NCBI GenBank assembly: GCA_019312705.1
Contig: JAFDCW010000040.1
Span: 1-15,379 of the forward strand
Direction: 5' to 3'
Source: Deltaproteobacteria bacterium
GTDB lineage: Bacteria; Myxococcota; Polyangia; Polyangiales; B10-G4
DNA: 15,379 bases
The first letter of the stretch is position 1. Every line of letters begins with the position of its first letter. Under the pieces are notes generated by a model. The model was not told where the DNA came from. It ran no database searches and saw only the letters and a list, made by a program, of their open reading frames with translations. Shown piece by piece: positions 7,816 to 14,566 of the stretch. The position numbers were made by a program, and so were the translations under genes.

Positions 7816-9945
7816 ATGTCATCTGTTTTGCGGTCTATCCTCTTGGTATTGGCCCTCGGGTTCCTCGCATGTGGTGACAACGGCCGCGTCAGCGCGGACA
7901 CCGGCCTCGGTCCCGACGGCGCCGCGGATGCGGGCCTCGCGGTGACCCCCCCCGACATCCCCTGGCTCGACGTCGGAGTTCCACCGATCGGGCTGACACC
8001 GTGTCCCGAGGGGTGGGGCGAGGTCACCGGCGGAGACGTGACCGAATGTCATCCCTATCCCGCGGGGGCAGCCGCGACCTGCGCAACGGGTGACGCGCAC
8101 TTTCCCGCCGAGCCCGGCTGCCGGGCCATCGGCGATTCGTGCCCCACCGGCGACTACGCGACAACGCTTCCGAGTGGCGATCGCATCTTGTACGTATTGG
8201 CTGGCGCGGCCGCCGGCGGGGACGGCTCGATCGGTTCGCCCTACGCGGGGCTCTCCGACGTCAATTGGCTCTCGGTTACGGCGGGGACGACCGTGGCCCT
8301 CGGCAGGGGCATCTACGAAGGCACCCTGGCGCTCAAAGCCGGGGCCCACGTCGTCGGGGCCTGCGCTGCCGAGACCATCATCACCGGCGCCGATTCACCG
8401 ATCCCCGCCGTTCTCACCGTGACGAGCGCCGGAGCTCCGGCCGTTGTCGAGAACCTCGCCATTGCGGGGGCGCCGCAGTGGGGCGTCCGAGTCGAGTCGG
8501 GGCGCTCCCTCGACCTCCGCGGAGTGCGGATTTCCGGGGTGAGCCAACTCGGCATGGTCGTCCTCGGCGCAGGCACGGCCGTGACGCTCACCGACGTCGT
8601 CATCGAGCACACGCTTCGCCGGAGCGCCTCGGCGTTTGGCGCCCTCTACGTCCAGGACGGCGCCCAAGCTGAGGTTGTCCGTGGGCTCGTTCGAGGCAAC
8701 GATGGCGCGGGCGTTTTCGCCAGCGGCGCTGGGACCGAGGTCGCCCTCACCGATGTCGCCATCCAAGGCGGCGCATCTGCCCTAGGCACCGGCCTCGGGG
8801 GCCGCGGGGTCATAGCTCAGGGGGGAGCCCGACTCGAAGCGACTCGCTTGCTCGTTTCGACGGTCCGGGACATCGGGATCTTCCTCGCGCAGACGGATAC
8901 CGCGGTGACGCTGACCGATACGATCGTCGAAGACACACAGCCTCGGTCCGGCGATGCGCAGGGAGGTCGCGGGATCGACGTGCGAGCGGGAGCCTTCCTC
9001 GAGGCCACCCGCGTGCTTCTCTCGGAGAACCTCGAAGCGGGCGTCGTCGTCGCCGAAGAGGAAACAGCGGCGGTGCTGACCGATGTCATCATCCGGGATA
9101 CGAAGGCTCAACAGAGCGACGGGCGCTTCGGTCTTGGCGTCAGCGTGCAACAAGGGGCGAGCCTCGAGGCCTCGCGCGTGCTCGTTTCAGGGAATCGCGA
9201 GGAAGGGATCCTCGTCACGGGTGTTGGAGCAGCGTTGACGCTTGCCGACGCCGTCGTCCGGGATACGCACCCGGGCGAATCGAACGGCCTCTTTGGGCGC
9301 GGGATCGAAGTCGTCGACGGGGCCACCCTCGGAGCGACGCGGGTCCTCGTCTCGGGAAGCCGTGAGCAAGCTGTCCTCGCAACGGGGACCGGCACTGCGG
9401 TCACGTTCGCCGACGTCGTCGTAGGGGATACGCTCCCCCGTGCGATCGACGAAGCCCGCGGTGGTGCAATCACCGGGCAGGACGAGGCTCGGATCGAAGG
9501 CGAACGGGTGCTCGTGCATGGTGCTCGGGGGCTCGGAGTGATGGCGGTTGCGGGCGGGATCGTGAACCTCCGGGACGTCACGGTTTCCCGGGTCGACGTG
9601 ACGGCTTGTGCTGCCACCACGTGCCCGGACGATCGCTTCGGGTACGGCGCAGCTGCCGTCTCGGGTGCCCTACGTCTCGAACGTTTCCACGTCTCGGACG
9701 CCGCCACCTGCGGCGTGTTCGTGGCGCCGATCGAGCTTTTCGGTGAGGATCCGGCTTCGGTTGCGGACCCGTCCATCGACCTCGTCTCGGGAATCATCTC
9801 CGACTCGGATATCGGAGCGTGCGTGCAAGTCGACGAATACGACATCGACCGACTCCAGGACGACGTTCGGTACCGCGACAACGGAACGAGCCTGAACGCA
9901 ACCTCGCTCCCGGTCCCCGGGGTCGTCGACGCGATCGAGCCGTAG
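7816..9945 (+). CDS. Surface lipoprotein with right-handed parallel beta-helix repeats
   Basis: A 709-residue predicted lipoprotein. The signal peptide ends in LGFLAC; Phe at -3 is a slightly unusual lipobox. A Cys-containing N-terminal domain (about 50-115, CPEGW...C...C...C...CP) precedes a parallel beta-helix that begins around ILYVLAG and SIGSPYAGL. The helix contains six consecutive repeats of 53-55 residues (nt 8506-9489) with the pattern LEATRVLVS, then a Gly/Val-rich strand, then AVTLTDVVVRDT, then GRGI. Each repeat probably makes two coils. A partial seventh copy and a Cys-bearing cap (CAATTCPDD, then CGVF and ACVQ) close the fold. Beta-helices of this type are common in myxobacterial surface proteins and often bind or cleave polysaccharides, but no catalytic residues are evident. 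The start at ATG 7816 was preferred over the GTG at 7807 because GGTGG lies 6 nt upstream. It is divergent from the Cys-rich lipoprotein and convergent with the radical SAM gene. Confidence 0.85.
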   Translation: MSSVLRSILLVLALGFLACGDNGRVSADTGLGPDGAADAGLAVTPPDIPWLDVGVPPIGLTPCPEGWGEVTGGDVTECHPYPAGAAATCATGDAHFPAEPGCRAIGDSCPTGDYATTLPSGDRILYVLAGAAAGGDGSIGSPYAGLSDVNWLSVTAGTTVALGRGIYEGTLALKAGAHVVGACAAETIITGADSPIPAVLTVTSAGAPAVVENLAIAGAPQWGVRVESGRSLDLRGVRISGVSQLGMVVLGAGTAVTLTDVVIEHTLRRSASAFGALYVQDGAQAEVVRGLVRGNDGAGVFASGAGTEVALTDVAIQGGASALGTGLGGRGVIAQGGARLEATRLLVSTVRDIGIFLAQTDTAVTLTDTIVEDTQPRSGDAQGGRGIDVRAGAFLEATRVLLSENLEAGVVVAEEETAAVLTDVIIRDTKAQQSDGRFGLGVSVQQGASLEASRVLVSGNREEGILVTGVGAALTLADAVVRDTHPGESNGLFGRGIEVVDGATLGATRVLVSGSREQAVLATGTGTAVTFADVVVGDTLPRAIDEARGGAITGQDEARIEGERVLVHGARGLGVMAVAGGIVNLRDVTVSRVDVTACAATTCPDDRFGYGAAAVSGALRLERFHVSDAATCGVFVAPIELFGEDPASVADPSIDLVSGIISDSDIGACVQVDEYDIDRLQDDVRYRDNGTSLNATSLPVPGVVDAIEP
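8506..9489 (+). repeat. Six in-frame 53-55-codon repeats within beta-helix gene
   Basis: Repeat units begin at 8506, 8665, 8830, 8995, 9160 and 9325. The last five are exactly 165 bp each with no indels; the first is 159 bp. The protein pattern is strongly conserved while the DNA is clearly diverged between copies, suggesting old duplications kept in register by the fold. Confidence 0.85.
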
Positions 9946-9983
9946 GCCAAACCCGCCGCCGCAAATGCCCTAGGCCCCGGCCG

Positions 9984-10156
9984 GGCCAGCAATCCCGGCT
10001 CCACGTCGACTGGCGTCGCCGCTACGCCTTCTTGCTGGCCGGCCAGCAATCCCGGCTCCACGTCGACTGGCTGGGTAGCAATCCAGCTCTGGTCGACTTA
10101 CGTCGCCCTGTCGCCTTCTTGCTACCCGTCGCCGCTACGCCTTCTTGCTGGCCGGC
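9984..10156. repeat. Composite short repeat cluster overlapping 3' end of radical SAM gene
   Basis: Two unit types alternate. Unit A (31 nt) is identical at 9984-10014 and 10041-10071. Unit B (29 nt) is identical at 10015-10043 and 10128-10156. A1-B1-A2 forms a tandem duplication with a 57-nt period. Degenerate copies follow: an A-like piece at about 10075-10097 and a B-like piece at about 10101-10123 that keeps CGCCTTCTTGCT. On the minus strand, B2 is the end of the radical SAM gene (codons for PASKKA and the TAG), so B1 is an out-of-frame copy of that gene end including its stop. The cluster fills most of the 189-bp gap between two convergent genes. Confidence 0.8.
10032..10049. repeat. Perfect 18-bp palindrome at the B1/A2 junction
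   Basis: TTGCTGGCCGGCCAGCAA is its own reverse complement. It forms where the end of unit B meets the start of the second unit A, and sits midway between two convergent genes. It could act as a transcription-ending hairpin after loop opening, a protein-binding site, or simply be a by-product of the duplication. Confidence 0.7.
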
Positions 10157-11241
10157 TCGTAGCTGCACAGCGAGTCTTCGCCCATGAGCTCGCCGCTGAC
10201 AGCGTAGGCCCGGGCGCGGCTGCCGCCGCAGGCCCAGCGGTATTCGCACCGGCCGCACCGTCCTTGCAGTTGGTCGGCGTCGCGCAGCAGAGCCAGGGTC
10301 TCGGACTCTCGGTAGATCTTCTCGAGGGGAGTTTCCTTGACGTTGCCGAGCAACGGGTGCGGCAAGAAGCCGGCGGGGTGCACTTCACCGAGGTGGGAGA
10401 CGAAGATGACGCCGTTGCCGTCGCGGACCCCGAAGCCCATGCGGCCGGCGAGGGCGGCGACCTCTTCCTTGGTCGCGCCGTCCTTGAGCTTCCGCTGAAT
10501 CCAGTAGCGGCGGTAGTGCGGCGCCTCGACGGTGCCGACGTGGAAGGGCGCGCCCTTGGAGACGTCGTAGACCCACTCGAAGAGCTCGTCGGCCTGGTCC
10601 GGGGTGAGGGTACCGAGCTCGGCGCCGCGGCCGACGGGGATGAGCTGAAAGAGCGCCCAGCGCTTCACCGGCGGCGCGTGTTCGGCGACCAAGAGGTCGA
10701 AGAGCTCGCGCAGATGCGGCAGCGTGAAGGTGGTGACCGTCGTATTGATCTGCACCGCGATGCCGCGGTCCCGGGCCCAGCCGAGGGCGCGCTGGGAGTT
10801 GTCGAAGGTGCCGTCGACGTTGCGGAAGGCATCGTGGACTTTGGGCATCGGCCCGTCGAGGCTCACGCCCATCGCGGTGACGCCGATCTTGGCGAAGCGG
10901 TCGACGACCTCTTCGGTCAAGGTCGGGGTGGTGCTCGGGGTGATGGCGATGGGCACGTGGATCGAGCGCGCGTACTCCATTAGCTCGTAGAGGTCGGCGC
11001 GCTTCATCGGGTCGCCGCCGGTGAGGATGAGCAGGCTGCCGAGCTCCTTGACGCTGCGGATGAGGGCCTTGGCCTGTTCCGTGTCGAGCTCTCGGGGATC
11101 GCGCTCGGCCTGGGCGTTGGCGCGGCAGTGGCTGCAGGCCAGGTCGCAGGCCTGGGTCATCTCCCAGTACACGTTGCGCGGGGCGTCGGGGTAGACGAAG
11201 CCGGGGTACTCGACGTCGATCTTCTTCGGGTGGATGGCCAT
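10135..11241 (-). CDS. Radical SAM/SPASM protein (resembles TIGR04053 family)
   Basis: A 368-residue radical SAM enzyme with a SPASM-type C-terminus. The 4Fe-4S motif CDLACSHC uses Cys32, Cys36 and Cys39, and is followed by TGGDP (74-78) for SAM binding. VSLDGP and INTTVT mark later strands of the partial TIM barrel. The C-terminus has CGRCEYRWACGGSRARAYA with Cys329, Cys332 and Cys338, plus Cys359, a likely auxiliary cluster site. The CGGSRARA signature and PHYRR segment resemble the TIGR04053 family and, more distantly, haem-pathway enzymes such as AhbC, AhbD and NirJ; the substrate is not known. The start at 11241 has GAGGAG 6 nt upstream. The gene begins 19 nt after the acyl-CoA dehydrogenase homologue's stop, so the two are probably co-transcribed. 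Its last 8 or so codons are part of repeat unit B. No RiPP precursor-like peptide is evident nearby. Confidence 0.9.
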   Translation of the reverse strand: MAIHPKKIDVEYPGFVYPDAPRNVYWEMTQACDLACSHCRANAQAERDPRELDTEQAKALIRSVKELGSLLILTGGDPMKRADLYELMEYARSIHVPIAITPSTTPTLTEEVVDRFAKIGVTAMGVSLDGPMPKVHDAFRNVDGTFDNSQRALGWARDRGIAVQINTTVTTFTLPHLRELFDLLVAEHAPPVKRWALFQLIPVGRGAELGTLTPDQADELFEWVYDVSKGAPFHVGTVEAPHYRRYWIQRKLKDGATKEEVAALAGRMGFGVRDGNGVIFVSHLGEVHPAGFLPHPLLGNVKETPLEKIYRESETLALLRDADQLQGRCGRCEYRWACGGSRARAYAVSGELMGEDSLCSYEPASKKA

Positions 11242-11260
11242 GACTGCTCCTCGGACCCCT

Positions 11261-12376
11261 CTAGAACGCTTTCGGGAGCCCGAGCGACTTCTGCGCCACG
11301 TAGCTCCAGAGCATGTTGTTGAATACGAAGACCATCGATTCGCGAACTTTGAGCTCGATGTGCATCTCTGACGAGAGCCCCCAACCGCCAAAGGCCGTCA
11401 GCGCCGCGCGGCCGGTCTCCCAGCAGGCCTCCGAGGCGAGCAGTTTGGCCATCGCCGACCGCGGCCCGGCGTCGTTCTTTTCGCCGATGGCGCGCAGCGC
11501 ATCCCAGCGCATCAAGTCGGCGCCCTCGACCTTGGTGTGGGCCTGGGCGAGGGGGTACTGCACTCCCTGGTTGCTGCCGATCTTCCGGCCAAAGGTCTCC
11601 CGGGTCCGGGCGTGCTCGAGGGAACGGTCGAGGAGAAAGCGTGCGTTGCCGATGCACTCGGCCGCGGCGAAGACCCGTCGCGGGGCAAAACCCTTCGACA
11701 GGCAAGCGAGGCCCTGACCGGCGGGCCCGATCCGGGTGCTATCCGGGACGCGAAGTTCGTCGACGAAGAACGCGGTCGTCATACGGTTGACCACCATCGG
11801 CTCCGGTCGCACTTCGACCGACGCTCGGACCTCGTCGAGGTCGAGGTCGAGGAGGAAGACCGTGGGCCCCTCCTCGGCCATCACCAGAAGGAGGACGATG
11901 CGGGTATGTTCGGCGAGAGAGATGAAGATCTTCTTCGCGTCGAGGATCCAATCGTCCCCGTCACGGCGCGCCGTGCTCTCGAGGTCGCTCATGTCGGCGC
12001 CGCTGTCCGCCTCGGTCGCCGCGACGCTCAAGAAGCGAATGCTGCCGTCGGCGGCGCCGGGCAGATAGCGCGCCTTCTGCTCGTCGGTGCCGTCGCGCAG
12101 CAAGGTCCCGCAGATGGACATCTGGGCGTTGATCGTCGTCGCGTCGCCCCCGGCGCGGTTGATCTCCTCGATGATCACGGACCCGGCTGCATACCCCGCG
12201 TCGTCTCCGCCGTACTGCTCCGGGAGCAGCGCCCCGAAGAACCCGAGCTCCCCCATCTTGGTGAAGAACGTCTCGGGAAACGCCCTCTCGGCGTCGAGGG
12301 TCCGAAAGTAGTCCGGGCCAAATCCGCCCATCACCCGGCGCACCTCGGTCCGAAGCGCCTCGTAAGCATCCGCCAT
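11261..12376 (-). CDS. Acyl-CoA dehydrogenase family protein, atypical active site
   Basis: A 371-residue flavoprotein homologue. The N-terminal helical domain (about 1-115) contains LPEQYGGDDAGY, the beta domain has the FAD/substrate motif TEADSGADMSDLES followed by AKKIFIS, and the C-terminal helical domain contains ARTRETFGR and AFGGWG. The family oxidises acyl-CoA at the alpha-beta carbons and passes electrons to ETF. By manual alignment the usual catalytic Glu near the C-terminus (YEGTS in classical enzymes) is replaced within VFVFNNML, and the alternative isovaleryl-type Glu (LDLER) is replaced by FAPRR. The enzyme may therefore use another base or have a different reaction. It is the first gene of a pair with the radical SAM gene 19 nt downstream. 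No strong ribosome site is seen before the ATG; the spacing to the outer-membrane gene upstream is 37 bp and contains a hairpin. Confidence 0.88.
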   Translation of the reverse strand: MADAYEALRTEVRRVMGGFGPDYFRTLDAERAFPETFFTKMGELGFFGALLPEQYGGDDAGYAAGSVIIEEINRAGGDATTINAQMSICGTLLRDGTDEQKARYLPGAADGSIRFLSVAATEADSGADMSDLESTARRDGDDWILDAKKIFISLAEHTRIVLLLVMAEEGPTVFLLDLDLDEVRASVEVRPEPMVVNRMTTAFFVDELRVPDSTRIGPAGQGLACLSKGFAPRRVFAAAECIGNARFLLDRSLEHARTRETFGRKIGSNQGVQYPLAQAHTKVEGADLMRWDALRAIGEKNDAGPRSAMAKLLASEACWETGRAALTAFGGWGLSSEMHIELKVRESMVFVFNNMLWSYVAQKSLGLPKAF

Positions 12377-12393
12377 GAGAGTCTTTTACCCGC

Positions 12394-12409
12394 GGTCGCG
12401 ATTGCGACC
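12394..12409 (-). terminator. GC-rich hairpin between outer-membrane and acyl-CoA dehydrogenase genes
   Basis: GGTCGC and GCGACC form a perfect 6-bp stem with a 4-nt loop, 4 nt after the outer-membrane protein stop on the minus strand. The following bases (GCGGGTAAAAG) lack a T-run, so it is either a weak terminator or a 3'-end stabilising hairpin that limits read-through into the next gene. Confidence 0.35.
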
Positions 12410-12413
12410 CGAT

Positions 12414-13169
12414 CTAGAAGGCGAAGCCGATGCGCACGACGTTGAGGTTCATGCCGAGGCTCCAACGGTCCATGCGTCCGCTGGCGTTGCTGAAGATCTC
12501 GATGTCGCCGAAATAGAAGGGGCCGGCCCCGACACAGTTTCCGCAGGGGCCCACGCTGAGGCCGAACACCGGCGTGATCACGACAGGTCCCGCTCGAAAG
12601 CGGTAGCCCACGTCCACGCCGACGTGCAGCTCGTAGTCGTCGCCGTTCAAGCTCTCGGCCCGAGCGCGGTTGCCGAACGGGCCGTAGCTCGATTGGGCCC
12701 CGCTCGTGGTGAAGGCACGGGCTACGAACTTGGGTAGGATGAAAAAGCCCCGGCGATCGTCGTTGAAGTAGAAAGCCGCGCCCGCCGCGCCCCAGCCTCC
12801 CGTCGAGGTAGAGCTGCATCCGTACCAGTTGCCCTGGGTGAAGGTGCCCTCGACCACGAGTTCCATGCGCTCGGTCAGCGCGATGGCCACGCCAGCGCTC
12901 ACGTAGATCGTTTCGGCTGCCAGCATGATCACCGTTGGCGTGGGATAGACGAAGACCGCCCAGCGCGGGGGCGGCGCCGCCTGCTCGTCGGCCACTTCTT
13001 CGGAATCCCGCGGCATCTCGCCCCACTCCAGCGGAGCCTCCCGTTCCTCATCACCAGCTTCGACGGAACCCTCGGCGGTGTCCTCCTGCCCCTGAGCGGG
13101 CGCGGCCGTGGCGAGCCCCGTGATCAAGAGCAGGCAAGCACCCATCGCCGTTGAATGAGGGCAGCCCAT
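12414..13169 (-). CDS. Outer-membrane beta-barrel protein, function unknown
   Basis: A 251-residue predicted outer-membrane protein. A signal peptide (hydrophobic core LLLITGLATA, cleavage near residues 23-28) is followed by an acidic, Pro-ended spacer (about 28-65) and then about 180 residues of alternating amphipathic strands such as MELVVEGTFTQGN, YELHVGVDVGYRF and VVITPVFGLSVG. The chain ends in VVRIGFAF, the C-terminal Phe signature recognised by the BAM machinery. Strand count suggests a small barrel of about eight strands. Two Cys pairs (GCSS alone; PCGNC) may form a loop disulfide. An in-frame TTG at 13175 would add two residues and has GGGGG 8 nt upstream; the ATG at 13169 has weaker ribosome-site spacing. 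It is divergent from the DUF4105-type gene with 56 bp between starts, so the pair may share control. No specific porin or adhesin family is recognised. Confidence 0.78.
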   Translation of the reverse strand: MGCPHSTAMGACLLLITGLATAAPAQGQEDTAEGSVEAGDEEREAPLEWGEMPRDSEEVADEQAAPPPRWAVFVYPTPTVIMLAAETIYVSAGVAIALTERMELVVEGTFTQGNWYGCSSTSTGGWGAAGAAFYFNDDRRGFFILPKFVARAFTTSGAQSSYGPFGNRARAESLNGDDYELHVGVDVGYRFRAGPVVITPVFGLSVGPCGNCVGAGPFYFGDIEIFSNASGRMDRWSLGMNLNVVRIGFAF

Positions 13170-13225
13170 GATCAATTAGGTAACCCCCGGTGACGTCGGC
13201 GCTATGGGTGAGGGGGGGCCGCGCG

Positions 13226-14455
13226 ATGCCTTTCTTGGTGAGTGACGTTCTGAAGCATCATCGACGAAAGCCAACACGGCGTGGCGTTCGGGCGGGATCG
13301 ATTCTCTTGTGGTCCGCGGTGCTTCTGTGGTCCGCGGCGGCCGGGGCCCAACCACAAATCGAACTGGTGACCTTCGGCCCGGGAGCGGCGGTTGCGGAGA
13401 GCTTCGGACACTCGGCGATCCGGGTGACCGAGGGAGACGATGACCGGCTCTACAATTTGGGTCACGCCGAGGCCCGGGGCGTCGCTTTCTTCTTTCGGGT
13501 TGCCGCGGGTGAGGCGGTCTTCACCGGCGCCAACGGGGAGGCTTCGGGGGAGCTTGCCCGCTATCGCGCCGCCGACCGATCGATAAGGCGCCAAGCGTTG
13601 ATGCTCGACGAGGAGCGCGCCCGGTGGCTCGCCGAGGAGCTGCGCACCGAAGTTGGGGGCCGACGTTTTTCGTATCGCTACGACTACCTCCGGGACAACT
13701 GCACCACCGAGGTGCGCGACTTGCTCGACACCGCGACGGACGGCGCGTTGCGACGACAAGCAGAACGTCACGACGCGTCCGCCGCCCGTGCACCCACCTA
13801 CCGCGAGCTGATCATGGCGGGTTTCTCTGGCCATTTCTCGACGCTCCTCGGCAGCGATCTTCTCACCGGCCCCGTTCAGGACGTGCCGCTGTCCGGTTGG
13901 GATGCGCTCTACCTGCCCGAGCCGCTGCATGATCGGGTGGCGGCGGTCCCCGGCCTCGCACGGCCCTCGGTCCTCGCCTACGAGCGGCGCGGTCCGCGAG
14001 TGCACGGCCCCCATGCGCATGTCGGTCGCCTCGCCGTGTTTCTCTTCTCGTTCGTCGTAGCTCTGCTTCTCCTGGCCGCCGCATGGAAGCCGCACCTCCG
14101 GCCCTTCGCCGGGGCTGGGCTGCTCGCGGTGGCGCCGCCGATCGCGATGACCGGCCTCGGCGCGTGGTTCCTGATGGCGACCTCCACGCTCCCGGACCTG
14201 ACCTGGAACGAGAACGCCCTCGTCATGTGGCCGACGGATCTCGTGCTCGTGGCCCCGGCGTTGCGCTGGCTGCACCGCCGAAAGGCGCCTCGGCTGCTCG
14301 CCCTGCGCGCCTATCTGGGTGTTCGACTCATCGTCATCGCCGGCTTGGTCATGGCGAAACTCGGTGGCTGGGCGATTCAGGACAACGCCGTATTCATCGT
14401 CTCGACGGTCTTGGTCCTCGCGGCGACGGTCGTCGCCCTCGGGCGTCCCCAGTAG
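13226..14455 (+). CDS. DUF4105 (Lnb N-terminal periplasmic domain-like) membrane protein
   Basis: A 409-residue envelope protein. A long basic n-region leads to a signal sequence (about 23-41) ending AGA. The periplasmic domain (about 42-265) resembles DUF4105: ELVTFGPG, then ESFGHSAIRV with His62, and YDYLRDNCTTEVRDLLD with Cys159. A His followed by a Cys in an NC motif recalls permuted papain-like (LRAT/YiiX type) hydrolases; that catalytic reading is inference. The last about 140 residues hold four to five hydrophobic helices, starting with VFLFSFVVALLLLAAAW, so the domain is membrane-tethered. The start was set at the ATG at 13226 because an AGGGGGGG ribosome site lies 8 nt upstream; an upstream GTG at 13190 lacks one. 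It is divergent from the outer-membrane barrel gene and ends at an intrinsic terminator 2 nt after the stop. The biological role is unknown. Confidence 0.82.
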   Translation: MPFLVSDVLKHHRRKPTRRGVRAGSILLWSAVLLWSAAAGAQPQIELVTFGPGAAVAESFGHSAIRVTEGDDDRLYNLGHAEARGVAFFFRVAAGEAVFTGANGEASGELARYRAADRSIRRQALMLDEERARWLAEELRTEVGGRRFSYRYDYLRDNCTTEVRDLLDTATDGALRRQAERHDASAARAPTYRELIMAGFSGHFSTLLGSDLLTGPVQDVPLSGWDALYLPEPLHDRVAAVPGLARPSVLAYERRGPRVHGPHAHVGRLAVFLFSFVVALLLLAAAWKPHLRPFAGAGLLAVAPPIAMTGLGAWFLMATSTLPDLTWNENALVMWPTDLVLVAPALRWLHRRKAPRLLALRAYLGVRLIVIAGLVMAKLGGWAIQDNAVFIVSTVLVLAATVVALGRPQ

Positions 14456-14456
14456 C

Positions 14457-14488
14457 CACTGGTGGTCTGCTCATTCGCCAGTGTTTTT
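14457..14488 (+). terminator. Rho-independent terminator of DUF4105-type gene
   Basis: CACTGGTG (14457-14464) pairs with CGCCAGTG (14476-14483) over 8 bp with one G-U pair and an 11-nt loop, followed directly by TTTTT. It begins 2 nt after the stop codon and isolates the gene from the lipoprotein gene downstream. Confidence 0.8.
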
Positions 14489-14520
14489 GCCGTTTCCTCA
14501 CCAAAAGCGGCCCATGTTTC

Positions 14521-14536
14521 TGGCACGTAGCCTGCA
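14521..14536 (+). promoter_or_regulatory. Putative sigma-54 promoter
   Basis: TGGCACGTAGCCTGCA matches the -24/-12 consensus TGGCAC-N5-TTGC with one mismatch and has the required GG-N10-GC spacing (GG at 14522-14523, GC at 14534-14535). A start about 12 nt downstream would give a leader of roughly 20 nt carrying AGAGG before the ATG at 14567. It lies just after a terminator, where a new promoter is expected. Confidence 0.65.
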
Positions 14537-14566
14537 GGGAGCATTGGCGCCCTAGAGAGGAAACTC

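Noticed and set aside
9108..10061. Minus-strand open frame of 317 codons that starts in the repeat cluster
   Set aside because: Most of it is antisense to the beta-helix gene, and the Ser/Thr/Arg-rich product looks like a shadow. The repeated peptides arise only because the 57-nt period is a multiple of three.
9984..10156. CRISPR array
   Set aside because: Only two full copies of each unit, the units adjoin one another without spacers of constant size, and there are no cas genes.
9819..10187. Plus-strand frame with repeated GQQSRLHVDW peptides, considered as a repeat peptide gene or RiPP precursor
   Set aside because: It begins out of frame inside the beta-helix gene, has no ribosome site, and the peptide repeat is explained by the DNA repeat itself.
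12377..12392. TAAAAG on the minus strand as a leaderless-type -10 box for the acyl-CoA dehydrogenase gene
   Set aside because: Only 6 nt from the ATG, lacks the final T, and does not share the 10-11 nt spacing seen at the lipoprotein genes.
13202..14275. Long antisense open frame (357 codons, minus strand) opposite the DUF4105-type gene
   Set aside because: No signal peptide, motif or ribosome site; it is a shadow of a gene with a recognisable domain and membrane helices.
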